A DNA stretch of 64,000 nt from an uncultured Aquimarina sp. Its GTDB lineage: Bacteria; Bacteroidota; Bacteroidia; Flavobacteriales; Flavobacteriaceae. This document shows positions 36,719-46,252 of the stretch, one piece after another. The translations under genes and the position numbers were made by a program. The stretch's first letter is position 1. Each line of letters opens with the position of its first letter. Under the pieces are notes generated by a model, which was not told where the DNA came from, searched no databases, and saw nothing but the letters and a program-made list of their open reading frames with translations. The stretch is taken from assembly GCA_947500845.1 (NCBI GenBank), contig CANMTP010000001.1:600088-664087 (forward strand). The letters run 5' to 3'.

Positions 36719-37534
36719 TCACTTTACTATGACTGACTCAATAACTTCTTGTGTTGTAATCTGTAAATTCTTTGGAAGCTTATTATCCTTAGGTAAAACG
36801 GCAAGATATCTATCATTGTTAGAATCAAAAACTTGTTTAAAAATGGGGTCATCTAATTGAAGTATATCACAAATCTCCCGAATCAGATCAAAATGATAAA
36901 TAAGATCGGTACTACCTAAATGAAATATTCCTTTTTTATTACGATTTATGATATAATGTATCTGTTGTGTAAGTTTAAAGATAGAGGTCGTATTGATGAT
37001 TACGTTAGGAAACACCTCTATGGGGGCTTGAAGATCGTAAAGTGTTTTTATTTCTTGTACCCTGGGAGTTGTTGCTCCAAAAATCATAGGCACGCGTGCA
37101 ATTACATATTTGTGTACAGGAAGCCGCATTAATGCATTCTCTACTTTAATTTTGAATCTTCCATAAACACTATCACTTAGGGTCTTATCAAATTCATATG
37201 AAGGATAATTGCTAAAAGAATCGAACACATTAGCACTAGAGATAAATATAAGCTTACATCTATGTTTTTGTATCCAAGTAATGATTCGTTGGTGGGCATC
37301 TAATTGAGAATTAAGATTCCCGCGAAGGGCAGAAATGATAATTGTAGGTTTAAGATTGTCTAATAAGATGGATATATCTTCTAGCTCCATATCGTATTGA
37401 AAGAATTTCTGATTCTTCTCGAAAAAAGTATTATCAGTTTTATAGGTGCCGTAAGTGTCAAAATAGGAATTGAGCTCTCTATAAAAAGCATTTCCTATAA
37501 AACCACTGGCTCCTATGATTAAAATTCTTTTCAA
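36719..37534 (-). CDS. NAD(P)-binding SDR, RmlD/epimerase-like
   Basis: 271 residues with the Rossmann motif MKRILIIGASGFIGNAFYREL (GASGFIG, about 8-14) and the extended-SDR pattern LIFISSANVFDSF with YxxxK-like YGRFKIKVENALMRL (about 122-136), then VIARVPMIFGATTP. It resembles dTDP-4-dehydrorhamnose reductase or sugar epimerases. No sugar-nucleotide operon surrounds it, so the substrate is unknown. It lies between gcvT and the DCC gene on the same strand. Confidence 0.8.
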   Translation of the reverse strand: MKRILIIGASGFIGNAFYRELNSYFDTYGTYKTDNTFFEKNQKFFQYDMELEDISILLDNLKPTIIISALRGNLNSQLDAHQRIITWIQKHRCKLIFISSANVFDSFSNYPSYEFDKTLSDSVYGRFKIKVENALMRLPVHKYVIARVPMIFGATTPRVQEIKTLYDLQAPIEVFPNVIINTTSIFKLTQQIHYIINRNKKGIFHLGSTDLIYHFDLIREICDILQLDDPIFKQVFDSNNDRYLAVLPKDNKLPKNLQITTQEVIESVIVK

Positions 37535-37616
37535 AAATATCTTATAAAAAAATTAAGTTTCAAAGCAATATTATTATACCCTTGAAACTTAACAACACTG
37601 ATTTTTATTGTAAAAA

Positions 37617-38699
37617 CTATCCTTTATAAAAAGGTAATTTTACTACTGTGGCAGGGATTGTTTTTTTACGAACCTGAATGTAAATTTTACTTCCGGGTGT
37701 TGCAAAAATAGTAGGCACATATCCTAGTCCAATGCCTTTTCCTAAGGAAGGGGACATGGTTCCTGAAGTTACGATTCCAATTGTTTTCCCATTTCCGTCT
37801 ACGATATTATAGTCATGGCGTGGGATTCCTCGTTCGTCAAGTTCAAAACCTATCAATTTTCGCTCTGGCCCATGTTCTTTTTCCTTTGCCAATGCCTCAG
37901 CATTAATAAAATCTTTGGAGAATTTTGTGATCCAGCCTAAACCAGCTTCTATAGGAGAAGTGGTATCATTTATATCATTTCCATAAAGGCAATACCCCAT
38001 TTCTAATCGTAACGTATCTCTTGCAGCCAATCCAATAGGTTTAATTCCATAGTCAGCTCCTGCTTCCATAACTTTATCCCAAACCTGTTTTACTTCAGAA
38101 TTCTTACAATAGATTTCAAAACCACCACTACCAGTATATCCGGTTGCAGAAATAATGACGTGTTCGATCCCTGCAAAATCTGCAACTTCAAAAGTGTAAA
38201 ATTTCATTGCTTCAAGATCTACGGAGGTTAGTGATTGCATCGCTTTAGCTGCTTTGGGTCCTTGGATAGCAAGCAAAGAGTAATCATCAGATAAATCCCG
38301 CATATCAGCATTCATAGTATTCTGACTACTAATCCAATCCCAGTCTTTTTTAATGTTTGATGCATTAACCACCAAAAGATATTTTTCATCTTCGATTTTG
38401 TAAACGATTAAGTCGTCAACAATTCCACCTTTATCATTTGGCAAACAACTATACTGTGCTTTTCCATTCACCAATTTTGAAGCATCATTAGAAGTCACTT
38501 TTTGGATTAGATCTAATGCATTTGGACCAGTAATTAAAAATTCACCCATATGAGAAACATCAAAAACACCTACAGCCTCGCGAACAGTCTCATGCTCTAT
38601 AGTAACACCTTCGTAAGAAACAGGCATGTTAAACCCTGCAAAAGGTACCATTTTTGCGCCTAGGTCAATGTGGGTTTGCGTTAAAGCCGTATTTTGCAT
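37617..38699 (-). CDS. gcvT: aminomethyltransferase (glycine cleavage T protein)
   Basis: 360 residues, full length. [43 protein letters not shown] (about 17-60), [35 protein letters not shown] (about 178-196), [21 protein letters not shown] (about 222-242) and the C-terminal [19 protein letters not shown] are all standard. It transfers the methylene group from the aminomethyl-lipoyl H protein to tetrahydrofolate. gcvH and gcvP are not in the window, as often in this phylum. A strong promoter lies at 38734-38764. No glycine riboswitch fold was recognised in the short leader. Confidence 0.97.
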   Translation of the reverse strand: MQNTALTQTHIDLGAKMVPFAGFNMPVSYEGVTIEHETVREAVGVFDVSHMGEFLITGPNALDLIQKVTSNDASKLVNGKAQYSCLPNDKGGIVDDLIVYKIEDEKYLLVVNASNIKKDWDWISSQNTMNADMRDLSDDYSLLAIQGPKAAKAMQSLTSVDLEAMKFYTFEVADFAGIEHVIISATGYTGSGGFEIYCKNSEVKQVWDKVMEAGADYGIKPIGLAARDTLRLEMGYCLYGNDINDTTSPIEAGLGWITKFSKDFINAEALAKEKEHGPERKLIGFELDERGIPRHDYNIVDGNGKTIGIVTSGTMSPSLGKGIGLGYVPTIFATPGSKIYIQVRKKTIPATVVKLPFYKG

Positions 38700-38733
38700 A
38701 ATTAGATGATTTATTGTGTTGACAAATTGACGC

Positions 38734-38764
38734 CGAAAGTAAAAAACTTTGGGTAGCTTTACAA
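38734..38764 (-). promoter_or_regulatory. gcvT promoter
   Basis: On the minus strand, TTG (38762-38764) and TACTTTCG (38734-38741) are 20 bases apart, close to the TTG-N19-20-TAnnTTTG consensus. The predicted leader before gcvT is about 30 bases. Confidence 0.65.
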
Positions 38765-38936
38765 TGGTTTTTTGTTATAATCTTGATAAATTATCAATTT
38801 TGTAACCTAAACTTATTTCTGAAATAGAGATTCGGAGAAAGAACAATTCAAATTACTGGTAACCTGGAGAAATAGGACTATTAATTTTCTATATTTTTAT
38901 ATCAAAATTGATTGTTGGTTTTCTAAAGAACAAGTT

Positions 38937-39355
38937 ATGTCTGCCGGATATTCTGGTACACCATTTGTCAAAAAAAACTTGGTATTACAAAAGGTACATA
39001 TCCCGCCATTGTATAATCATCCTTATAACTATTTTGATCTTTTTTCTGATTTACCTGAAGATATTACTCTAATTAAAGAGGTAGAAAAAGAAAAAGTAGA
39101 CTTCATGAATCTTTTTTGTACAACGTTTGAAGAATTTAAAGAAACAACCAATCATTATAAAAAAGCACTAAAAATGAATGGGATGCTTTGGGTAAGTTGG
39201 CCAAAAAAGGGACGTCAAGCATTCCAACAGGCCTAAAAAGAGATCCAATTCGAAATCAGGTTATTCGTATTGATTTGGTTGATGTTAAGGTCGCTGCTGT
39301 AGATCAGGATTGAAGTAGATTAAAGCTTGTTTATAGACTAAAAAATAGGAAATAG
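38937..39355 (+). pseudogene. DUF3052-like gene broken by a frameshift and a stop codon
   Basis: The first frame (ATG 38937) reads MSAGYSGTPFVKKN, DLPEDITLIKEVEKEKVDFMNLF, and KMNGMLWVSWPKK, a close match in layout to DUF3052 proteins. Then an AAAAAAGGG run (39203-39211) appears one base short and the frame ends at 39236. Shifting frame restores the expected end: TSSIPTGLKRDPIRNQ, IDLVDVKVAAVDQD, then a TGA at 39311-39313 where the family has Trp, followed by SRLKLVYRLKNRK and a TAG at 39353-39355. Two independent lesions argue for real decay. The intact family is ~135-140 residues and of unknown function. Confidence 0.8.
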
Positions 39356-39483
39356 GGATTTCACAATCTTTTTCTTAATGAACTCGTATTTATTTAATTT
39401 TTATTTATTTGTTATTAATTAATTGTTGTGAAAACGTTAAAGAAATAAAAAAAATTTTACCTTTATGATGAATTATTTCATTT

Positions 39484-40056
39484 GTGGAAAGGGAATTACA
39501 AATAGCGAATAGCTTTTTTATCAAGAATATTAATGAAGGCAATAAAGAAGCCTTCAGGATTCTCTTTACGCTTTATTATACGAAGCTGTTATATGTGGCG
39601 CAAAGTTATATTTCAAGTAAAGAGGATGCTGAAGAAATTGTACAAGATGTATTTGTAAAAGTATGGAAAAAAAGAAAGAACATCAACTCAAATATTAATG
39701 GATATTTGTTTAAGATTACAAAGAATTCTTGTCTTGATTATCTTAGATCTAAAAAATATAAGCTTAGTAAAGTTACAAATACTACTCAATTAGAAGCATT
39801 CATAAATCATTCGGCACTTGCTGACAAGGATACAATCTCAATAGTAGAAAAAGAATTAGAAGAAAAAATACAATTTGGAATAGAACTACTTCCAGAAAAA
39901 TGCAAAAAAGTATTCATCAAAAGCCGAATCGAGGGGTTAAAAAATAAAGAAATATCTGATGAACTCAATATTTCGATCAAAACTGTAGAGAATCATATGT
40001 CTAAGGCACTCAAGCATATGCGACTTCATTTAAGAGAATTTTTATCTTTTTTTTAA
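39484..40056 (+). CDS. ECF-type RNA polymerase sigma factor
   Basis: 190 residues from a GTG at 39484; the ATGs at 39465 and 39468 are in another frame. Region 2 is FRILFTLYYTKLLYVAQSYISSKEDAEEIVQDVFVKVWKKR (about 23-63) and region 4 LLPEKCKKVFIKSRIEGLKNKEISDELNISIKTVENHMSKALKHMR (about 137-182). TACCTTTA at 39458-39465 may be its -7 box. It is followed 68 bases later by fecR and then susC/susD, so it should respond to a signal passed from the SusC receptor through FecR and activate this locus. Confidence 0.92.
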   Translation: MERELQIANSFFIKNINEGNKEAFRILFTLYYTKLLYVAQSYISSKEDAEEIVQDVFVKVWKKRKNINSNINGYLFKITKNSCLDYLRSKKYKLSKVTNTTQLEAFINHSALADKDTISIVEKELEEKIQFGIELLPEKCKKVFIKSRIEGLKNKEISDELNISIKTVENHMSKALKHMRLHLREFLSFF

Positions 40057-40124
40057 AAAAATCTTTTTTTCGTTTAGGGGGAAACTCAATTTTATTCGTC
40101 TTATACTATATAAGACAGTAATAA

Positions 40125-41099
40125 ATGCAAGAAAAAGATTTAATAAGATATATTAAGGGAGAAGCCAATCCTGATGAAAAACAATCTATTATAGAATGGA
40201 TTAAAAAAGATGCTAAACATCAAAAACAGTACAATGTTCTTAAGGCTCAATATGTTGCTTCTAACTTAGATTCGTTGGATCATGCAGAGACTAATACTGC
40301 TTACCAGCATTTTTCTTCCAAAAGAGCTGCGAATAAAAAGAAATATTATTATCCTGTTGCCGCTATAGTTATCTTATTGCCTCTATTAACATGGTATGTA
40401 ATCACTTTCTCTGATAACTATTCATTGGTTACCAATACTGATTTTTTTGAGTTAGATACGCAAAGTATAGTTACCCAATATGGTGACCACAAAACTATTG
40501 TTTTACCTGATGGCTCTACAGTGATCTTGAACTCAAATAGTAGCCTGACTTACGCTAAGAATTTTTCTGATACTTTACGAACAGTAACTCTAACGGGCGA
40601 AGCATTTTTTGATATTAAAAGAGATACCACTAAACCCTTTATTGTTCATACTGATCAATTAAAAATTAGGGTTTTAGGAACTTCTTTTAATGTGAAGTCC
40701 TATCCTGTTGATGAAAATATTGAAACCACATTGGTCACAGGAAAAGTTGAAGTTCTTCAGAAAAGTAATGAAGTTCCTATCGTGTTAGCACCATCACAAA
40801 AGGCAATTTTTGATAGAGAGAAAAAAGATATTAGAATTAATGAAGTGGATTCAGAAAACGTAGTAGCCTGGAAACAAGGGAGATTAGTGTTCGATAAAAC
40901 TCCTTTAAAACAAGTGGTCTTGGATCTTAAAAGAAAATATAGCGTTGAGTTTATAATCGCATCAGATTCGTTGTTAGATTATAAGTACACAGGAGAGTTC
41001 GATAATCTTGGTTTAGATGAAGTATTGAACCTTCTAAAAATTTCGTCATCAATACAGTACTCATACAAAAACAATAAAATTATGTTAAGCTCAGAATAA
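40125..41099 (+). CDS. FecR family anti-sigma factor
   Basis: 324 residues. A cytoplasmic N-terminal part (about 1-72) binds the sigma factor; a membrane helix lies at about 74-94 (KYYYPVAAIVILLPLLTWYVITF); the periplasmic FecR domain is at about 115-215 (VLPDGSTVILNSNSSLTYAKNF, GEAFFDIKRDTTKPFIVHTDQLKIRVLGTSFNV), and a DUF4974-type end at about 245-320 (LVFDKTPLKQVVLDLKRKYSVEF, FDNLGLDEVLNLLKISSSIQYSYKNNKI). It transmits the loading state of the TonB-dependent receptor to the sigma factor. It sits between the sigma and susC genes, with a small hairpin after it. Confidence 0.92.
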   Translation: MQEKDLIRYIKGEANPDEKQSIIEWIKKDAKHQKQYNVLKAQYVASNLDSLDHAETNTAYQHFSSKRAANKKKYYYPVAAIVILLPLLTWYVITFSDNYSLVTNTDFFELDTQSIVTQYGDHKTIVLPDGSTVILNSNSSLTYAKNFSDTLRTVTLTGEAFFDIKRDTTKPFIVHTDQLKIRVLGTSFNVKSYPVDENIETTLVTGKVEVLQKSNEVPIVLAPSQKAIFDREKKDIRINEVDSENVVAWKQGRLVFDKTPLKQVVLDLKRKYSVEFIIASDSLLDYKYTGEFDNLGLDEVLNLLKISSSIQYSYKNNKIMLSSE

Positions 41100-41106
41100 A
41101 AAAGAA

Positions 41107-41132
41107 AAAGAGGATGCTGCAACACCCTCTTT
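41107..41132 (+). terminator. hairpin between fecR and susC
   Basis: AAAGAGG (41107-41113) pairs with CCTCTTT (41126-41132), starting 7 bases after the fecR stop. There is no long T run, so it may act as a partial terminator or mRNA boundary that separates low regulatory from high transport expression. Confidence 0.4.
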
Positions 41133-41184
41133 AAAAGTCGATCTAATTAAACTCAGAATGGAATAATTAAAATCAAGCAAAATT

Positions 41185-44100
41185 ATGAAAAAAAAACATT
41201 CAAGTGTTTTCTTATCTAGAAAACATTTAATAAGAATTATGAAAATCTATTCGTTACTTATCTGCATTACGATATCGAAGTTATTTTCATTTGACACGTA
41301 CTCTCAGAATATTTCGATTTCAGTAGATGGAGTAACCCTACATGAAGCGATAAAAGAAATAGAGGAAAATAGCTCTTATCACTTCTTTTATAATAACAAT
41401 CTAATTGATGTTTCAAAAAAAGTATCTCTAAAAGTTAACGATGAAAAGCTAAATAAAGTATTACTTAACCTCTTTAAAGAAACAAGTATTGGTTTCAAAG
41501 TTTACAAAAATCAAATTGTTTTATTTCCTAGAAATCGGAGGACATCAGAAAGAGAAATAAAAAAAATATTGGAATACATCGAAAAAGAAAAGGATAAAGA
41601 GATTGAGGAAAATAAAGAAAATTCTAAAAATACTCCTATACAAAACCTTATAAAGGGAGTAGTTCTTGCTGAAGACGGCCTGCCGCTTCCCGGAGTAAAT
41701 GTCCTTCTGAAAGGAACCAGTAAAGGGACCCAAACAGATTTCGATGGAAATTACAGTATTCAGGCAAATAATGGGGAGACTTTAGTTTATTCTTATGTAG
41801 GGTATCTTTCTCAGGAGCGTGTAGTAGGTAATGATAAAGAGATTAACGTAACATTACAAGAAGATATAAGCTCATTAGAAGAGGTTGTAGTAACTGGATA
41901 TGCAGTTCAACGTAAATCCAGACTTACCAGTTCTGCTGTAAATGTGAAGCTGGAGGCGATTAATGCTACACCTAGGGCAGCCATTCAAGAGAGTATTCAA
42001 GGTAATGTGCCTGGAGTATTGGTAACTGCAGATAGTGGTCAGCCAGGAGCTACACCAAATGTAAGGATACGAGGTATTGGGTCATTTTCGGCTTCATTTC
42101 CATTGTATGTTATTGATGGTATACAAACTAGAGATGCTTCCATAATAACTTCTCTTAATCCGGGAGATATAAAAACACTTACTGTGCTTAAAGATGCTGC
42201 GGCTACTTCGATTTATGGTACTAGAGGTGCTAACGGAGTTATCGTAATACAGACAAAGTCAGGAGAACAAGGGAGACCTATCATATCATATAGTACACAA
42301 GCAGGATTATCTACTCCTACAGTTGCAGATCGTTTTAAACCTCTTAATACTTCAGAGCTACAAGAATTATTAGTAGAAGGATTACAAAACGCCGGCATCA
42401 GAGATAATGATGCCGACGCTCTAACATATTTAACCGATAGAGGTTTTGATCCCAATACTAATACAAATTGGCTTGATTTACTAACTCAAGATGGATTTTA
42501 TCAGCAACATGACTTATCTATTAGGGGAGGATCTGAAAATACAAAATATTATATTTCTGGAGGATATTTTAACCAAGAAGGAACCATCGTAGGAACCCAA
42601 TTTGAGCGAATGAATTCCAGAATTAAATTAGATCAAAGAATTAATGATAGGATCGATCTTAGTGTAAATTTATCTTATAATAAGAATATCTCAAATGTAA
42701 GACCCGATGGAGGAGCTTTTGCCAATCCTGTGCGGTCGATATATAGAATACGACCCGACATATCTCCCTATAACGAAGATGGCACATTTAATTTTGATTT
42801 TAATAGTACAAATAATCCTGTAGCTGCAGGTGAAATTGAAATCAGAAGAAATATTACACACAGAATCTTAGCGGGTACAGATTTATCGGTCAAAATAACC
42901 AATGGGCTTTCATTTGAATCGTCTATAAATATGAATCAAGGATTTAGAGATGATTATATAAGGTTACCTTCAGATTTTGGTGCCGCAATAGATTTAGGAA
43001 GAGGGAATCAGGATTCCGATTTTCTATTCACTTGGCTATTCCGAAATATGCTAAGATATAATAGAGCTTGGGGCGATCATGACATCACTGCTTTTGGTGG
43101 ATATGAATTACAAAAGACAAGAAATAAGTTTTCTGACATAGAAGTTGAAAATATACCAAATGGTTTTATTGACTTAAATGCAGGAAGTGTACCTACTGAA
43201 GCTTCTACAAATAGAAGACAGAGCGGATTAAATTCGGTATTCCTAAATGCAGAGTATTCTTACGGTGAACGTTACCTTATCAGTGGATCTTTACGACGAG
43301 ATGGAAGTTCTACTTTTAAAGATGACAATCAGTATGGAGTATTTTGGTCTGTAGGGATTGGTTGGAATGTAGCCAAAGAAAAATTTATGGAAGATGTAGA
43401 TTTCATAAATGATCTGAAAATCAGAGGAAGTTATGGAGAGAATGGAAATGACCCTATTGCGGGGAATGAAAACTCTAATGATCCTGATGACAATCCTTTT
43501 GCTGTTTTTGATCTCTTTTCTATTAATGACTATGACGGAGGCCCCGGATTATTCTTCTCAGACTTAGGAAACCCTAATTTGAAATGGGAAGTTAATAAAC
43601 CACTAAACATTGGTGTTGATTATTCATTATTTGATAACCGTATACAAGGAAGTTTTGATTGGTACCAAAGAGAGACAACCGATCTCATTAGAGCTAGACC
43701 AATTTCAGCTACCAACGGTGATGTAAATATAGTCCAGAATATCGGAGCAATGGAGAATAAAGGAATAGAACTTCAAATCACAACACGCAATATTGTAAGT
43801 AATACCAATGGCTTTACCTGGACTACAAGTTTCAATTATACTGCCAATGAAAATAAGGTGACAAGACTTGCAGGAGATGGAGAGCCTATTGTCGGAACTA
43901 CCCGTATTACAGCAGTCGGTGAAGATTTTGAAACATTTTATTTGCCTAGATATGCAGGTGCAGACCCGGATAATGGTGACGCTTTATGGTTTATCAATGA
44001 TGAATCTGATGAGACGACCAATCGATATGGTGATGCAGAACAAGTAATAATTGGGAACGCGACTCCTGATTTTTATGTAGGTTTAAGAAATACGTTTAGT

Positions 44101-44574
44101 TATAAAGGAATTTCATTAGATTTTCAACTGTATAGTGCATGGGGCGGATTGGTGTATGATACCTGGAACAGATTTACCAATAGTGACGGGTCTAGAAGAC
44201 TGGCATCTACAGGAAATGTTAGTAGAGGTACTTATGAAAGAAGGTGGCAACAACCAGGCGACATAACAGATGTACCTGCTTTTGTATGGCGTAATAGACA
44301 GACAGGTCTTTCTTCTCAGCCATCTAGTCGATTTGTATATGATGGTTCGTATATAAGATTACGCGATGTAACCTTGGCCTATCAATTACCGGCTCAGAGT
44401 ATTCAAAACATAGGACTTTCTTCTGCTAGGATATACATCAAAGGGAATAATTTATATACTTACATAAAAGATGATCGCTTAGAAAGAGATCCCGAGGCAG
44501 GATCAGATGGTAGATTAAACCAGGAGATTCCAATTTCGAGAGCATTATTCTTAGGTGTAGATTTAACTTTTTAA
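41185..44574 (+). CDS. SusC/RagA family TonB-dependent receptor with STN signalling domain
   Basis: 1129 residues. After a long signal region (to about 40, ...FDTYSQ) come an STN/secretin-TonB short domain (about 42-112: ISISVDGVTLHEAIKEIEENSSYHFFYNN), a CarboxypepD_reg-like domain (about 155-230: IKGVVLAEDGLPLPGVNVLLKGTSKGT), the TonB box/plug (EEVVVTGYAVQRKS, GVLVTADSGQPGATPNVRIRGIGSF, VLKDAAATSIYGTRGANGVIVIQTK) and a 22-strand barrel. The STN domain is what contacts FecR, so this receptor is a transducer as well as an importer. It works with the SusD lipoprotein directly downstream (10 bases) as a lidded outer-membrane importer. Substrate not evident from sequence; peptides are suggested by the peptidase genes that follow. 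Confidence 0.93.
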   Translation: MKKKHSSVFLSRKHLIRIMKIYSLLICITISKLFSFDTYSQNISISVDGVTLHEAIKEIEENSSYHFFYNNNLIDVSKKVSLKVNDEKLNKVLLNLFKETSIGFKVYKNQIVLFPRNRRTSEREIKKILEYIEKEKDKEIEENKENSKNTPIQNLIKGVVLAEDGLPLPGVNVLLKGTSKGTQTDFDGNYSIQANNGETLVYSYVGYLSQERVVGNDKEINVTLQEDISSLEEVVVTGYAVQRKSRLTSSAVNVKLEAINATPRAAIQESIQGNVPGVLVTADSGQPGATPNVRIRGIGSFSASFPLYVIDGIQTRDASIITSLNPGDIKTLTVLKDAAATSIYGTRGANGVIVIQTKSGEQGRPIISYSTQAGLSTPTVADRFKPLNTSELQELLVEGLQNAGIRDNDADALTYLTDRGFDPNTNTNWLDLLTQDGFYQQHDLSIRGGSENTKYYISGGYFNQEGTIVGTQFERMNSRIKLDQRINDRIDLSVNLSYNKNISNVRPDGGAFANPVRSIYRIRPDISPYNEDGTFNFDFNSTNNPVAAGEIEIRRNITHRILAGTDLSVKITNGLSFESSINMNQGFRDDYIRLPSDFGAAIDLGRGNQDSDFLFTWLFRNMLRYNRAWGDHDITAFGGYELQKTRNKFSDIEVENIPNGFIDLNAGSVPTEASTNRRQSGLNSVFLNAEYSYGERYLISGSLRRDGSSTFKDDNQYGVFWSVGIGWNVAKEKFMEDVDFINDLKIRGSYGENGNDPIAGNENSNDPDDNPFAVFDLFSINDYDGGPGLFFSDLGNPNLKWEVNKPLNIGVDYSLFDNRIQGSFDWYQRETTDLIRARPISATNGDVNIVQNIGAMENKGIELQITTRNIVSNTNGFTWTTSFNYTANENKVTRLAGDGEPIVGTTRITAVGEDFETFYLPRYAGADPDNGDALWFINDESDETTNRYGDAEQVIIGNATPDFYVGLRNTFSYKGISLDFQLYSAWGGLVYDTWNRFTNSDGSRRLASTGNVSRGTYERRWQQPGDITDVPAFVWRNRQTGLSSQPSSRFVYDGSYIRLRDVTLAYQLPAQSIQNIGLSSARIYIKGNNLYTYIKDDRLERDPEAGSDGRLNQEIPISRALFLGVDLTF

Positions 44575-44584
44575 TAAGAACATC

Positions 44585-46003
44585 ATGAAAAATAAAATAA
44601 TATACATTCTTTTCATTGCTTTTGCACTAAGCTCTTGCGATGATACTTTAGAACAGCAATTTTCAAATAGTGTAGAGGTATCTGATGCTGTTGTTGATCT
44701 TAATTCTTTAAATCTTGCTGTTAATGGATCATATAGCTTATTTACAGATATAGATATTTACAATCGTACACTGCTACTAATTCCTGAAGTTCTGTCGGAT
44801 AACGCATTTATAGATGCATTTGATAATACAGGTAGATATCTTGATTTTGATTTGTATACGGTTAATGCAAATAACGGTAATATAGATAATACTTGGAATG
44901 ATCTCACACGTATAATTGCTTCAACTTCTATAATTATAGAAAAAGCTAAGTTAATATCTTTTCCTGAATCTGAACAAGAGGATGCAGAACAATATCAAGG
45001 GGAAGCTTACGCGCTTAGAGCATTAGCATTTCATAATATGCAGCTATTATTTGCGCAACCTTACAATTTTAGTGCAGATGCTTCTCACTTGGGAGTACCT
45101 ATTCCAGACTTTGAGGAGTTAGGTGATGGGGGAACTATACAAACACCAGCTAGAAGTACTACGGCTCAGGTTTATCAACAGATAGAAGATGATTTATTGG
45201 TAGCTATAGACTTATTAAGAGATGTCACTTTAGAGAATAATGGGACGAGAAGAAAACGAATGAATTTACACGCAGCAAAGGGGTTGTTAGCGAGAGTATA
45301 TTTGCACATGGAAAATTGGACTGAAGCAAGGAACTTGGCTACTGATGTAATTGAAGATAGCGGAAGTGAGCTTTTAGAAAACGAAGAATATCTTGCTAGC
45401 TGGGGACTTGAGTCAAATAAAGAGACTTTACTGGTTATGGTTAATACTGCTGTAGATAATTCAGGTTCTAACTCCATAAGTCATTTTTATCTGAATTATG
45501 AAGACGCGTTTGCAACAGATGATTTGGTTAGTATTTTGGGAGATACTACCGATATTAGAAAAAACTTATATCCACGAGACGGAGATGTAAATTTAGTTCA
45601 AAAATTTCCAAGAAGTACCGTTAGGGATGATAAAATTCAGATTTTAAGACTATCAGAAATGTATTTAATTAAAGCAGAGGCGCATGCACAATTGAATGAA
45701 GATTTACAAGCGCAACAAGCATTAGATGCCATTCGAAATAGAGCTGAACCTACAGCAGCATCTTCTACTGAAACAGGGCAGGCATTAATTGATAAGATTA
45801 TACTTGAACGACGTAAAGAATTAGCGTTCGAAGGATTTAGATTATTCGATCTTACAAGATACGGTAGAACATTTAATAAATTTTTGCAGGATGGAGACCC
45901 TATTCCTATTTCAGCTCCAGAAAATAGAACAATAATGCCGATACCGATTGATGAGATTAATGTGAATCCTAATATTGCGAATCAACAAAATCCAGGATAT
46001 TAG
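44585..46003 (+). CDS. SusD/RagB family surface lipoprotein
   Basis: 472 residues, lipoprotein signal MKNKIIYILFIAFALSSCDD (lipobox LSSC). TPR-rich helical SusD fold: LNLAVNGSYSLFTDIDIYNR, GEAYALRALAFHNMQLLFAQPYNF (about 138-161), MNLHAAKGLLARVYLHMENW, ILRLSEMYLIKAEAHAQLNE, and the C-terminal LERRKELAFEGFRLFDLTRYGRTFNKF with IPIDEINVNPNIANQQNPGY. SusD forms the substrate-capturing lid over the SusC barrel. Last gene of the sigma-fecR-susC-susD unit; an inverted repeat at 46029-46069 probably ends it. Confidence 0.93.
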   Translation: MKNKIIYILFIAFALSSCDDTLEQQFSNSVEVSDAVVDLNSLNLAVNGSYSLFTDIDIYNRTLLLIPEVLSDNAFIDAFDNTGRYLDFDLYTVNANNGNIDNTWNDLTRIIASTSIIIEKAKLISFPESEQEDAEQYQGEAYALRALAFHNMQLLFAQPYNFSADASHLGVPIPDFEELGDGGTIQTPARSTTAQVYQQIEDDLLVAIDLLRDVTLENNGTRRKRMNLHAAKGLLARVYLHMENWTEARNLATDVIEDSGSELLENEEYLASWGLESNKETLLVMVNTAVDNSGSNSISHFYLNYEDAFATDDLVSILGDTTDIRKNLYPRDGDVNLVQKFPRSTVRDDKIQILRLSEMYLIKAEAHAQLNEDLQAQQALDAIRNRAEPTAASSTETGQALIDKIILERRKELAFEGFRLFDLTRYGRTFNKFLQDGDPIPISAPENRTIMPIPIDEINVNPNIANQQNPGY

Positions 46004-46028
46004 AATAAATTTTGAGTCAGCCTGAAGT

Positions 46029-46069
46029 AATGAGTCCAATTGGTTTTAATAAGATTAATTGGACTCATT
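46029..46069 (+). terminator. 13-bp inverted repeat after susD
   Basis: AATGAGTCCAATT (46029-46041) pairs exactly with AATTGGACTCATT (46057-46069) around a 15-base loop, 25 bases after the susD stop. No T run follows, but position and stability suggest a transcript end or a 3' stabilising hairpin. Confidence 0.55.
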
Positions 46070-46252
46070 CAAATATTGTATTTGTAAACTAGATTGATTA
46101 AAAAAGTCTAAAGTGTTAATAAAAAGCAAGCGATATTATTCTTTTAAGATTTGGGTGTTTATTTTAGTACCAATAGAAAATTTAACTTAAGGTTTAAAAT
46201 ACGGATACAGTAATATTCCTCAATTTGAAAAATTAAGCACTATAATAATTTT

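Noticed and set aside
38700..38936. Glycine riboswitch upstream of gcvT
   Set aside because: The predicted leader is only about 30 bases and no aptamer-like sequence was found.
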